NCBI GenBank assembly: GCA_032717465.1
Contig: CM064669.1
Location: forward strand, 41,552,695-41,616,694
Direction of reading: 5' to 3'
DNA: 64,000 nt
Source: Coenobita brevimanus
Lineage: Eukaryota; Arthropoda; Malacostraca; Decapoda; Coenobitidae
Shown here piece by piece: positions 21,830 through 33,497 of the stretch. The notes beneath the pieces were generated by a model. It did not search any database. It was not told the DNA's origin and was given only the letters and a program-made list of their open reading frames with translations. Position 1 is the stretch's first letter. Every line of letters starts with the position of its first letter. The position numbers and the translations under genes were made by a program.

Positions 21830-23930
21830 GAGAGTGAGTGCATGAGAGTGGGTGCATAAGCGTGAGTCCATGATAGAGTCCATGAAAGTGAGTGCATAAG
21901 TGATGTATGAGCGTGAGTCCAAGAGTGAGTGCATAAGTGAGTGTAAGGCCGTGAGTCCATGAGAGTGGGTGCATGATTGAGTGTGTGAGTGAGTCCATGA
22001 GAGTGGGTGCATGATTGAGTGTATGAGTGAGTCCATGATAGTGGGTGCATGAGTGAGTGTACTAGCGTGAGTTCATGAGAGTGGGTGCATGAGCAAGTAT
22101 ATGAGTGAGTGTATGAAATTAACTCCATGAGAGTGAGTGTATGAAATAAAGTCCATGAGAGTGAGAGCATGAGTGAGGGCATGAGCTTGAGTCGACGAAT
22201 AAGAGCATGAGTCGACGAGTGAGTGCATGAGAATGGATGCAAGTGAAGAACATGGGTGAGTGCACAGGAGTTAGTGCATGAGTGAATGTATGAGATAGAG
22301 TGCAACAGGGTTACTATGAAATTGGCGTGGGTGTCCGAGGGTGGACTGGCTCAACAGACAGTTCGCGAGAAAATGAATGTTGAAGAGTGAGCGATGGAAA
22401 GTATGTGCAAAGGAAAAGTGAGTGTATGACGCGATGTACGAATATGAGGCTGTAAAAGGACAGCTCGGGGGTATGAATATTAAGTACATGAAAGAGCATA
22501 TAAGAGTGCTGTCAAGTGGGTGTATGAGAAAGGGTGTATGAGAGAGTGTATCAGAGTGAGTGTATGAGAATGGATGTATGAGAGTTAGTTTATGAGAGTG
22601 CGTGTATAAAAGAGTGAGTTTATAAGAGAGTGGATGTATGAGTGGGTGTATGAGAATGCGGATAAAAGGGTGTGGGTGTATTAGTGGGTGTATAAGAGAG
22701 TGGAGGTTTGAGAGTGGGAATATGAGAGTGGATGTAGAAGAGAGTGGACGTTTGAAAGTGGGTGTATGAGAAACGGTGTAAGACTGGGTGTATGAGAGGG
22801 CGTATAAGAGTGGGTGCATAAGAGTGGGTGTATGACAGTTGGTGTATGAATGCGTATATATGAGTGGGACTATGAGTGGGTGTATGAGGTTGGGTGTGTG
22901 ATAGTGGCTGCATGAGCCTGGATGTATAAGAGAGTAGCTGTATAAGACTGGAGTATGAGAGTGGGTGTATAAGAGTGGGTGTATAAGAGTGGGTGTATGA
23001 GAGTGGGTGTATAAGAGTGGGTGTATGAGAGTGGGTGTATGAAAGTGGGTGTATAAGACTGGGTGTATGAGTGGGTGTATAAGACTGGGTGTATGAGTGG
23101 GTGTATAAGACTGGGTGTATGAGAGTAAGTGTAAAAGAGTGGGTGTATAAGACTAGATGTATAATAGGGTGTATGAGGTTGGGTGTATAAGAGTGGGTGT
23201 ATGTGACTGGGTGTATACGAGTGGGTGTAAAGGAGTGGGTGTAAAGGTGGGTCTATACGCGAGAGTGCATGAGTGGGTGTATACGAGTGGGTGTATAAGA
23301 GAGTAGGTTTATGAGTGGGTGAACGGTATAAGAAAGTGATGTAAAAGTGAATGTAAAGAGAGTGGGTGTATGAGTGGGTGTATAAGTGAGTGGGGGTATG
23401 AGGGTGGGTGTATAAGAGCGGGAGTATGAGTGGGCGTATAAGAGTGGGTGTATGACAGTGGGCGTATAAAGGGTGCATTAGAGAGTGGGTATTCACAAAT
23501 GGGTGTATACGAGTGGGTGTATAAGAATGGGTGTATAAGTGAGTGGGTGTATGAAAATTGGTGCCTGAGAGAGAGTGGTGGTTGACAGTGGGTGTATGAA
23601 AGAGTGAGAACATTAGTGTATATATAGCAGGGTGGGTGAAAATGTCAATACATGAAAGTGCATGACTGATTGTAAGTGCATTAAGGTGAGTGCATGAGAC
23701 TGTGAATAAATGACAGCAGTAATGGGCTTAGGAGGGTGGCTTGGTATGTGAAGGTGTAGGAGAGTGGCTCGACCGGAGAAGGGTGGCTTGGGTGTGAAAA
23801 TGTAGCTTGGGTGTATGCAGGTGGTTTTGGTGTATGAGGGTGTGTATCGGTGGTCAGGGTGTATGAAAGTGGCTGGCATATACGAGAGTGGTTTGGATGT
23901 CCGAACATGGCTTGAGTATATCATAAAGAT
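21830..23930. repeat. 14-bp minisatellite GAGTGGGTGTATAA
   Basis: The core (about 22500-23600) is a tandem array of GAGTGGGTGTATAA and GAGTGGGTGTATGA. The left third is a GAGTGAGTGCATGA-type relative, and the right end (23600-23930) is degenerate. The minus-strand Tyr/Thr/His/Ser/Pro frames up to 247 codons are translations of this array. Confidence 0.93.
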
Positions 23931-24049
23931 TTATTTTATTTTATTTTATCACTTTTCTTAATATCAATATATTCGCATTCATTTATCTACTATATGAAGG
24001 ACTATGTTTGTGTATTATCTATGTCAGAGAGAAAGAATCCCCACCCTCA

Positions 24050-24240
24050 CTTATATGCAATATTAGAATCTCTCTGAAGGGAGGAATACTCCCCCGGGCT
24101 AGACCTTGATAGATCATATAGCACAGCTAGGGTGACGGGAGAGCGCTACCCCTCCCAGCAAGGCAGCTACCCGGTCGGGGCGCGAACTCTCGACCTCCTT
24201 GTCTCGAGTCAAGCGATCCACCACGGAGCCACCCTGCTCC
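24050..24240 (-). mobile_element. tRNA-derived SINE head (family B)
   Basis: On the minus strand the element starts near 24240 with GCAGGGTGGCTCCGTGGTGG (A-box region). It has a B-box-like GGTCGAGAGTTCGCGCC at about 24180-24196, then GTAGCTGCCTTGCTGGGAGG, ending at a TTCAGAGAGATTC block near 24065. The promoter layout is tRNA-like, but the cloverleaf is degraded and the body is SINE-like. Only one copy is in the window. Confidence 0.6.
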
Positions 24241-24834
24241 CCATACCTCTCTGAAGCCTATTTTTCAGTTTGTTCACAAATAACAAGGACACTTGGGAAG
24301 TCTGTCACATACCTTTTGCTCACTCCATTATCCTTCCCTAACACACCAGCTGCAATCACACAATGCATATCACAGGCATCATACACCCACTGATCATTAG
24401 CATGCACACCACCCAATTATACGTTTTATAAACACCATATCAAGCAATTAATACGACAACAACTGCCACTAACTATACAACAATCACCTACATACAAACC
24501 ACCAGCATGGCCAGGTGGTATAGAAGTGTGGCATACAGAAACATTTAGGTAGGGAATGTTACACACATCCTAGATGACATTGTAATGTTAACATATACAC
24601 ACAGACACACATTCATTGACTGTTCTTAAATTATCATAACACATATTTTACATAAAATCTCATCATACATTTATAGCCATTCCCACTAGATAAATCAATA
24701 ATAAAACAATTAACAGCATAGTAATAATTAGAACGTTAACTTTAATATATTATTAATATATATAACTTTATTAAAATAACAAATTTAATCACAGTAAACT
24801 ACAGTATACACTATCATTATTAAACACAGTAATC
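24241..24834. other. AT-rich DNA, no feature recognised
   Basis: AT-rich sequence with scattered CACACA words. No motif-bearing frame was found on either strand. Confidence 0.5.
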
Positions 24835-25470
24835 ATCACGATCATCATCACCCGTACCTCCTCTCCCACCCTACGGCAGGGTGAGGAGCAGCAACGTCCA
24901 GACAGCCCAAGTTTGCCCAGTCCAATGGGCAACGATTCCATTCACTCATTGTTGAAGCCCCCGGAATCCTGGCTCTATCTGAAAAGCCAAAAACATTCAC
25001 CACATTCTGTAGCTTCATATAAGCATATCCGAGAGAGTCATTCCGGACGCTGTCACGTTAAAAATGGGTGCCAAATCCCTGATCATGCACTTCTTCTCAT
25101 AACATTCATCCAGCCAGCTCGATCTCATGTCAGTCCCCTAGCCTCACCGACCTCCATACCTCTCTTCCTCACACACTCATCGACCATATCCCTCCATCTT
25201 TCCCTTGGCCTACCTCGCATCCTCCCTCCTTCAAATTCCCACAGATATACCTTTTTCACCACTTTACTGTTATCCACCCTCTCCACATGACAATACCATC
25301 TTAGTATACTCTCTCTGATTCTGGTGTCCACAGACTTCCTCACTCCACATCTTTCACGAATCACATTATTTCGTATCCTATCCACTCTCTGTAATCCACA
25401 TGCATTTCTCAGCAGTCCCATCTCCACTGCTCTCACTCTTGACTTTTCATTTTCATGCCACACCATATAC
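24835..25470 (-). pseudogene. RTE-like LINE 3' fragment, second subfamily
   Basis: On the minus strand, 25460-25125 encodes the C-terminal end of a LINE pol: SRVRAVEMGLLRNACGLQRV, RIRNNVIRERCGV, ILRWYCHVERV and RMRGRPRERWRDMVDECV. The block order matches the copies at 36157-37629 and 61218-62821, but the sequence is clearly different, so it is another subfamily. About 290 bp of 3' UTR follow, ending in a GATGATGAT tail near 24840. The copy is 5'-truncated. Confidence 0.78.
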
Positions 25471-26379
<909 letters not shown>

Positions 26380-27709
26380 CCATGGCCATGCCACAGTATT
26401 GTTGTCAGTGCCCCAGTAGGCAGCATAAGTGTATCAGGTGTTCATGTGCAACAAACAGATCGCCGTATACATACTGTAGACTGGGACGTTTCTGCATGAA
26501 TGTGTTAGGGAATTACAGCCCACCAGAAGCGTCGCTTGACTGCTTCCAACATGGCAGGCCACCGAATGATGACATGGAAATTAATGAGGCGGTCACTGAC
26601 AATATACACGATTACACTGACGTGCGAGGTGGTGAAAGATCCCACGGTGATGGGAAGGATAGGGATAGACGCCAAGATGCGAGAGATATGGAAGTATGGC
26701 ATGGGCTAATTCACCATAGGGAAGTGAATAGTAGTGAAGGTGGGAATGAAGAACATCATGAAGTTTATGAAAAAAGTGAAGCTCAGGATGAAGACCATCA
26801 TGGAGGAGTGCATGAAAGAGGGAATCACCCTGGTATTATGTTCCCAAAACGATCATGACACAAACAACGAGGAAGCAGAACAGCTTCACAGGCCTGGGCG
26901 TGGTCATCCCACATATTGGATAGGCAAATCCAGAGAAAATGCAGCAACCTGGGTGAACACAACATGTAATGAAATTGTTGGATGGCTCTCAAACAACCTT
27001 TCTGAACCTCCCAAATGCAGTGCTACAAGTGACATGATCAAGAAAATCACTTGCCTAATAGCAAACTACAAAAATATCTCAACCACGGCCTCATTCTCCC
27101 TTAAGGCCCTTGCACTGATACCACATCTTTTCCATAACATGACCCGCCCAAGGGCAAACACTGCAGAAAATATTAAGGCCATTCAAAGGCGGGTTGAAAC
27201 ATAGAAAAACGAGGCGAAATTGATAATCTACTTGAGGATGCAAGGGCTTTGCAGATGAGAACAAGCAACTCAGGCAGAAGAAACCAGAACACCAACGATG
27301 TGGCAAGGATTTTTGACAGGAAGATGAGACAGGGGAAGGTCTCGATGGCGACAAGATCCCTGCCAGCAGAATCATCAAACAGAGTACTTGACGACAGAAG
27401 AAACAATGCAACAAGCAAAGGTAAAACACCTAACTGCACGACAAGTAAGTGCCCAGTCAAAGCTTGACGGGAACTACACTCCACCCAATCCCATCATATA
27501 TGACAGGATACCTGGAGATATGGTATGGAGGAAGGCAATGCACACACAAGTACGGGCAGGACCGTCAGGCCTGGATGCAAAATCCTGCCGAGTAATTCTC
27601 AGTAGCATCAAGTTATGGAAGGCAGCAACAGAACTGTGTAACAACATTGCCTCACTGGCGAGGAAGCGGGCTTCAAGTCAGTGCAACAACATTGAAGCGC
27701 TGACGGCTT
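26380..27709 (+). pseudogene. LINE of DASNAF-type RT lineage, 5' segment
   Basis: The N-terminal part of a non-LTR-like RT element. Near 26390-26495 the frame gives a cysteine-rich block, YCCQCPSRQHKCIRCSC then SPYTYCRLGRFC, which looks zinc-binding. After frame changes, 26880-27204 carries an α-helical region with IANYKNISTTASFSLKALAL. The frame shifts near 27205 (DNLLEDARALQMRT..) and again near 27390. 27390-27709 then reads RAGPSGLDAKSCRVILSS and LWKAATELCNNIASLARKR. It stops after EALTA, where the LTR element is inserted, and resumes at 33498 with CTLIPLDKNPECKPI. I recognise this domain order from RT elements common in marine invertebrates but cannot assign the clade. Confidence 0.75.
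27705..27709. repeat. Target-site duplication GGCTT, left
   Basis: GGCTT directly precedes the TG of the 5' LTR. The same 5 bp follow the CA of the 3' LTR at 33493-33497. Confidence 0.9.
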
Positions 27710-28699
27710 TGTCACGAATCAAATTCGCGACATTTCCCTTTTGTGAGAAGCCACGAACTATTAGTGGAAAACTCACTGTTTATCGTTCAGTTAACCGCTC
27801 ATTCGGACGGAAGCTTTGTCAAATCAATTTTTCAGTGTCATACGTTATCGTCTTTGTGTGAGACATTAGCGCTTCCGCTGAGCGATTTGTTTTGGGCGCG
27901 TTTCGCTCACTCGACCGTTAAAAATTGCGACCTACTGCTCCCCTTTTCTTTCCCAAGACTTACTCAGTCGAGTGTTTGTTGTGACGGAGAGAGGTCCTGT
28001 GCTCCAGAAGTGTGAGAGGTCAGCTAGCACCCAAGCTCCACTAGTACAGTTGCCCAGTGCTCCCACCTTAGTGGTGATACACCGCTTTCATACACTAGTA
28101 TTTCCTTTTTGTATTATCCTAGTTTTAAGAGCTTAGTTAAGGTGTTTTTCCTAGGCGTAAGTATTTAGCTCTTATGTGAGTGAGTGAGTGCGATCTCATT
28201 AATTTGATTTTAAATTGTAACGTTAAATTTATTTTTGTAATCAATAAATTTAACAGTTCTTTTTCTTGAGCTTAATGTAAACTCTTGTATCATTTCTCCA
28301 TAATTAAGCTTATTTTCCATATAGCTTCTAGCTTGCATAAACGTTTGCCTTTCATAACTGGTACTTAGACCAGTCTCGTATTAAACTTAAAATCCGTTGT
28401 GCCTTCTAGGAGTTAAGCATCAGCAAGAACCTGATGTTAGTATTAGTTATTTATTGTCAGGGGTGAAGTAACTTTCTCCAGAGGCTACAGTACTAATGAA
28501 CAGCAATTGAGTGATTAGTCTCTGCTGTGTACTGTCGAGAAAGTTTATAAATTCTCGTTCTTAGAGAATCGTTGCTTGATTTAGCAATACAATCATTGTC
28601 CCTGCTCTTTAATATTATTGAATATTATTATCAATTTAAATAATATTTAGCATATATTTCAAAAACCCCGTGATTATTTAAAAAAAAAAAACCGTGACA
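27710..28699 (+). repeat. 5' LTR
   Basis: Starts TGTCACGAATC and ends ACCGTGACA. A polyadenylation-type AATAAA lies at 28243-28248. It ends in an A-run/ACCGTGACA where the 3' copy has a slightly different end. The 90-codon frame inside it is not a gene. Confidence 0.95.
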
Positions 28700-28700
28700 A

Positions 28701-28720
28701 TTGGCGACCTCAATCCAGGA
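28701..28720 (+). promoter_or_regulatory. Putative primer-binding site
   Basis: TTGGCGACCTCAATCCAGG follows the 5' LTR after one base. TGGCGACC is the usual form of a tRNA 3'-end complement in Ty3/gypsy elements. The priming tRNA was not determined. Confidence 0.65.
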
Positions 28721-29113
28721 TATTAACTCCTAGCTCTAAAGCTATTCACGAGATAGTGCTCACTCGTTCATATTTAGGTATTTATAATTAAAGTTTATAG
28801 GCACAAGTTTACTGGTGTTTACCATTAATTTAGCAAGTGAATTTTGCTTTATTAATCCATAGAGTACTTAACTCTATTTAGTACTTTATTTTTGGTAACG
28901 CCACACGATTTTATTCGCTCCTGGGAAGTCGCCATACCCATTGTGTTAATTATTGAGTCTTCCCAGTCATTTGCATTTTTGCTTTATTTTTGCCAGTTAA
29001 CTAGATAAGACTGGTCACCACTAGCTTGTGTCTGTACTCTTTACTTGTGTTTATTAGTATTCGTTTGCGAAGCAGTCAGTACTCAGTTTCGGTTTGCTTA
29101 GTAAATTAGCGTC

Positions 29114-30403
29114 ATGGCTACCACCATATTTTTACAGGAAGCCAAAGATATGGGTCTTACAGACCCAACCGAAATTAAAGAGTATATACTCTCACGGCAT
29201 AATCAGGAGCAGCAGCGTGAGAATGATGCCCGTGAAGAGCGTAAGATTCAGCGCGAATACGAGCGAGAACAGCGCGAACAACGTGGATGAGAGCGTGCAT
29301 ATGAACAAGAGCAGCGTGAGAAAGAGCGCGAATACGAGAGTGAACGACATGAACGCGAGTGAGAACAACGCGAATACGAGCGAGAACAACGCGAATACGA
29401 GCGAGAACAACGCGAATACGAGCGGGAACAACGCGAATACGAGCGTGCCGAACGTGAGGCATGAGAAAAACATGAACTTGAAGTGCTGAAGCTCCAGCGA
29501 GATTCCTTGGCTTCAGACACGTCTGGTGCAGTTGGTCCAAGCTCCAAGAGCGTTCTCCCTGCACATGTCCTGGCGACCCCACGCATCAAGCTTCCTTCAT
29601 ACAAGGAAAGCGAGCGAATCGAGCCGTACATAGCTCGTTTTGAGGACATGGCAGACATGTATCAACTGGATGAGGCAGCTAAGCGGCTTCAGTTTCTTAG
29701 CCTATTTGAGGGCCCTGCCCTCGATATTCTCCACAGAATTCGTGGAGACAATCTCACATATGAGATGATGAAAGCTGCACTCATTAAGGCATATGGTCTC
29801 ACAGTAGACGACGCCAAAGTTCAGTTCATGCGAGCTCATCTCCAAGACAAGGAGACAGCTGTTCAGTTCCTTGATCGTCTCACAGCTTACTTAAATGGGT
29901 GGATGGAGAAAGATGAAACTCCTTCCACGCGTGAGGGGATAATTAACCTTATGCTGTGTACACAGCTAGAGAGGTCGTGGCCTGCTGAGCTCATAGCACT
30001 GCTTAAGATCTGCCAGGTGAAAGATGCCAGCCAAATGGCAGAAAAGGCTGACGCATTCTTTACTGCATACGGGTATCAAACTCGTAAGCAAAACACCTGG
30101 AGCAGAAAAGATACTGCCAAGTCTGGGAAGCCGTCTCAGACTGAATCCCAGCACCAAGGCCGTTCTCAGAGTAATGGGCAAGGTCCAAAACCACAGTGGA
30201 AGGACCAAGGGCAAAACACTCACAAACCTGAGTGGAAGAGGTACAACAAGTACCCTAACCAGCAGCAGTATCAGCCACGCAATCGACCTTTGGGACAAAC
30301 TTTTTCACCACCAGCTCAAAAGAAGCAGGAAGCGAATGCAGCCTTCATTCCTCAGCAGCAGCATGGTGGTCACGTCCCTACCAGTATGGGTACTTCCCCA
30401 TAG
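29114..30403 (+). pseudogene. gag: gag of the LTR retrotransposon, three nonsense codons
   Basis: Structural polyprotein of the element. The start at 29114 (ATGGCTACC) opens a frame of 430 codons ending at 30401-30403, and it is in frame throughout except for TGA at codons 59, 83 and 117. N-terminal residues ~35-115 are highly charged Glu/Arg/Gln repeats with a 7-residue EREQREY unit (21-bp tandem repeat), likely coiled coil. A gag-type helical domain follows, with PRIKLPSYKESERIEPYIA, then RFEDMADMY and a FEGPALDILHRI block. The C-terminus is Gln/Pro/Lys-rich with no CCHC knuckle visible. All three TGA codons sit where the surrounding repeat has CGA, consistent with C-to-T decay at CpG. Confidence 0.88.
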
Positions 30404-30418
30404 TTCATTAGTCCCACA

Positions 30419-31468
30419 GTGACAGTGAACCCCCCTCCACAGATGGCCAATGTTCCATCTCCTTCTAAGTCACAAGGCACAATGTTTGCCGCATCAATTC
30501 AGCAGCCTCATGAGTGGCTAGCTGCTTCCTCCACAGGCCCTCCCACAGGTGACAGTACCTTCCTTGTTCAGCCAGGGTTTGTGGGAGGCATTCCTGTGAA
30601 GGTCCTGAGAGATAATGGTTCCTCAGGTTGCTCTGTCAAGCAGAGTCTAGTTCGGCATGAGCAGTATACAGGTCGACAGATCCATGCAAACCTTATTGAT
30701 GGATCAGTGAGATTGTTCCCTGAGGCATGTATCCAGGTGGCATCTCCATTTTATACTGGTACGACACTTGCAGTTGTCGTGCCAGAACCTCTATTTGACC
30801 TTATAGTAGGTAACATTCGTGGTGTCAAGGATAGTTGCACCAAACATGACACTACTCAGACTTCGGCTGCTGCGGTAACACAAGCCATGGCTGAGGCTCC
30901 AGACTGTGTCACCCTAGTGATCACTGAATCGCCGCAAGATCTGATGTGTAGTCAACTTGTTGTACAAGAACAACATTCTGACCCAACACTTGCTGCCGTG
31001 CGGAACAAACAAAAGGGCCGAGTGATTAAGTATTCACGGGGAGGTCGAGCCAAGTTCCTTCGCAAACAAGGACAGCTCTACCATGAGTCACGAACACCCG
31101 AGGGTGAGGTTCGACTGCAGTTTGTCGTTCCCGCCAAGTACCGCCCAGCAGTGTTACAATGGGGTCATTGTTCAGTCTCAGGAGGTCACATGGGCAAAAG
31201 GAAGACCCAGGGTCGTATCCGAGCTGACTTTTTCTGGCCAGGGATGGGACGAGACATAGATAGTTTTGTCCGTTCCTGCAGTGTGTGTCAAAGTAACACC
31301 ACTAATCAGGGACATGCCCTTCCTGTGCCGTTCGTAACCACACCTATAATCTCTAAGTCAGTTGAGAGACAGGATAGTGGTGAAGTGAGTGTAGACCTGA
31401 CGTCTCACTTGTTGGCCCCACAGGACACAGTATGTCCAGGGCCTGTACGTACATATTATGTACCGTAG
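30419..31468 (+). pseudogene. pol: pol fragment: aspartic protease joined to integrase zinc domain
   Basis: One 349-codon open frame downstream of gag (15 bp after the gag stop, another frame). Residues ~50-130 look like a retropepsin: VKVLRDNGSSGCSVKQSLV (Asp kept, but DNG instead of DTG/DSG) and a hydrophobic LFDLIVGNIRG second motif. After a ~60-residue linker, residues ~190-300 form an integrase N-terminal region: FLRKQGQLYHESR, RLQFVVPAKYRPAVLQ and the H-H-C-C zinc motif (GHCSVSGGHMG ... SFVRSCSVCQ). No RT, RNase H or DDE core follows; the frame ends at 31468 after a short unrelated-looking tail. This is either a deletion derivative of a PR-IN-RT (Gmr1-like) element, or of a usual PR-RT-IN element with RT deleted. 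Confidence 0.82.
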
Positions 31469-31860
31469 GTTAAGGGGGAAGTTCGAGAGAGAACTTCGCA
31501 GAGGCGACTCGAGGCTATGGAAGACCCGAGTTTGCACAAGGATTCTCAGCTCCCCGGTACTAATATAAGTACTGTAGGTTAAGGGGGAAGTGAGAACTCC
31601 GCAGAGGCGACTCGAGGCTATGGAAGACCCAAGTTTGCACAAGGATTCTCAGCTCCCCGATATTAATATAAGTACTGTAGGTTAAGGCACAGGTTGAGGA
31701 CCCGTGTGCAGTTCGAGGCTATGGAAGACCCGAGTTTGCACAAGGATTCTCAGCTCCCCGATATTAATATAAGTACTGTAGGTTAAGGCACAGGTTGAGG
31801 ACCCGTGTGCAGTTCGAGGCTATGGAAGACCCGAGTTTGCACAAGGATTCTCAACTTGCT
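31465..31860 (+). repeat. Four ~100-bp tandem repeats near the 3' LTR
   Basis: Units begin GTAGGTTAAGG at 31465, 31574, 31677 and 31778 (109, 103 and 101 bp apart). Units 1-2 share GGGGGAAGT...CGCAGAGGCGACTCGAGG, while units 3-4 share CACAGGTTGAGGACCCGTG. All four contain CGAGGCTATGGAAGACCC and GTTTGCACAAGGATTCTCA. Units 3 and 4 are identical until the last one diverges near its end. Non-coding. Confidence 0.93.
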
Positions 31861-32499
31861 GACAGTAATCGAGTGCTATAATTAATGGCGACCTTGAATG
31901 TACGAAGCTTAGGCTGTCACTTGTATTTTTCAGCTAGAGCATACTTTTTGTAGCATGTACTGATTGCTAGGCAGAGAGAGTAATTGTAATAAGAATTTTT
32001 GTCCCATTGACATTTTTGATGCTCCACCTCAATTGATTTTGCAGGTACAGCAATGGGCGTAGCAGTTTTGCTGTGCGGGCCAGCTGATCGTCTGCCGCAC
32101 GCTGCTGCCTCTTCTCCTCTGCCTTCGTCGTCGTCATATTATTTACTGTCATTTTACACGTAGGTACAGCTACACTACAACTGTCACATCTACACCGTGT
32201 ATTACATACACCACGCTACACAACAATTAGTTGTCAGTGTAAATGTAGCGAATTTTCGCTCAGTTTGACCTGAGTACAGGATTTTCACCGTCGTCACGGA
32301 GTTTTTCCCTCAAGCTTGCTTCTGTTAACGTAAATACGAGTTTTTTTTCGCTCACTGGCGACTGCGACTTTCTCCTGTAGCAGGATAGCACACACACCAC
32401 AGTGTGAATCTTGTGTGACTGAGTTAGGATGTGTACATATATATATATATCCACAAATTTTTTCCCATAAGGGAAAAATTTAATTTTGTAGGGTCGTAA
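31861..32499 (+). other. 3' leader of the LTR element
   Basis: Non-coding sequence between the tandem repeats and the 3' LTR. A clear polypurine tract is not adjacent to the LTR; the closest purine-rich word is AAGGGAAAAA at about 32468-32478. Confidence 0.6.
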
Positions 32500-33492
32500 T
32501 GTCACGAATCAAATTCGCGACATTTCCCTTTTGTGAGAAGCCACGAACTATTAGTGGAAAACTCACTGTTTATCGTTCAGTTAACCGCTCATTCGGACGG
32601 AAGCTTTGTCAAATCAATTTTTCAGTGTCATACGTTATCGTCTTTGCATGAGACATTAGTGCTTCCGCTGAGCGATTTGTTTTGGGCACGTTTCTCTCAC
32701 TCGACCGTTAAAAAATGCAGCCTACTGCTCCCCTTTTCTTTCCCAAGACTTACTCAGTCGAGTGTTTGTTGTGACGGAGAGAGGTCCTGTGCTCCAGAAG
32801 TGTGAGAGGTCAGCTAGCACCCAAGCTCCACTAGTACAGTTGACTAGTGCTCCCACCTTAATGGTGATACACCGCATTCATCGACTAGTATTTCCTTTTT
32901 GTATTATCCTAGTTTTAAGAGCTTAGTTAAGGTGTTTTTCCTAGGCGTAAGTATTTAGCTTTTGCGTGAGTGAGTGAGTGCGATCTCATTAATTTGATTT
33001 TGAATTGTAACGTTAAATTTATTTTTGTAATCAATAAATTTAACAGTTCTTTTTCTTGAGCTTAATGTAATGTAAACTCTTGTATCATTTCTCCATAATT
33101 AAGCTTATTTTCCATATAGCTCCTAGCTTGCAAAAACGTTTGCCTTTCATAACTGGTACTTAGACCAGTCTTGTATTAAACTTAAAATCCGTTGTGCCTT
33201 CTAGGAGTTATGCATCAGCAAGAACCTGATGTTAGTATTAGTTATTTATTGTCAGGGGTGAAGTAACTTTCTCCAGAGGCTACAGTACTAATGAACAGCA
33301 ATTGAGTGATTTGTCTCTATTGTGTACTGTCGAGAAAGTTTATAAATTCTCATTCTTAGAGAATCGTTGCTTGATTTAGCAAGACAATCATTGTCCCTGC
33401 TCTTTAATATTATTGAATATTATTATCAATTTAAATAATATTTAGCATATATTTCAAAAACCCCGTGATTATTTTATAAAAACCCCGTGACA
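32500..33492 (+). repeat. 3' LTR
   Basis: 993 bp, TGTCACG to CGTGACA, colinear with the 5' LTR. AATAAA lies at 33033-33038. It differs from the 5' copy by scattered substitutions, by an extra TGTAA near 33070 and by the A-rich end. GGCTT target duplication follows at 33493-33497. Confidence 0.95.
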
Positions 33493-33497
33493 GGCTT

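Larger units (their letters stand above)
27710..33492 (+). mobile_element. Ty3/gypsy-type LTR retrotransposon, defective
   Basis: A complete LTR-bounded insertion of 5,783 bp. It has two ~990-bp LTRs starting TGTCACG and ending CGTGACA, 5-bp target duplications GGCTT, a primer-binding-like site after the 5' LTR, a gag pseudogene and a short pol fragment. Four ~100-bp tandem repeats and a 640-bp 3' leader precede the second LTR. The internal region is only 3.8 kb and lacks recognisable RT, RNase H and integrase catalytic core, so this copy cannot move by itself. By eye the LTRs differ at about 30 positions plus a 5-bp indel (roughly 97% identity), suggesting moderate age. It split an older LINE in the same orientation. 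Confidence 0.93.

Noticed and set aside
22870..23613. 247-codon Tyr/Thr/His/Ser/Pro protein on the minus strand
   Set aside because: It is the read-through of the 14-bp GAGTGGGTGTATAA minisatellite.
21830..23640. Regular repeat array considered as a CRISPR
   Set aside because: Units are contiguous 14-mers without unique spacers and the genome is eukaryotic. The 15-bp array at 40.1 kb was rejected for the same reason.
27743..28015. 90-codon frame, present again at 32533-32805
   Set aside because: Both lie inside the LTRs; the repeat explains the duplication and there is no protein motif.
30419..31468. Novel protease-integrase fusion gene domesticated by the host
   Set aside because: It lies between LTRs of an obvious retrotransposon, the protease triad is altered (DNG) and the integrase core is missing. 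Deletion of an element is simpler than domestication.
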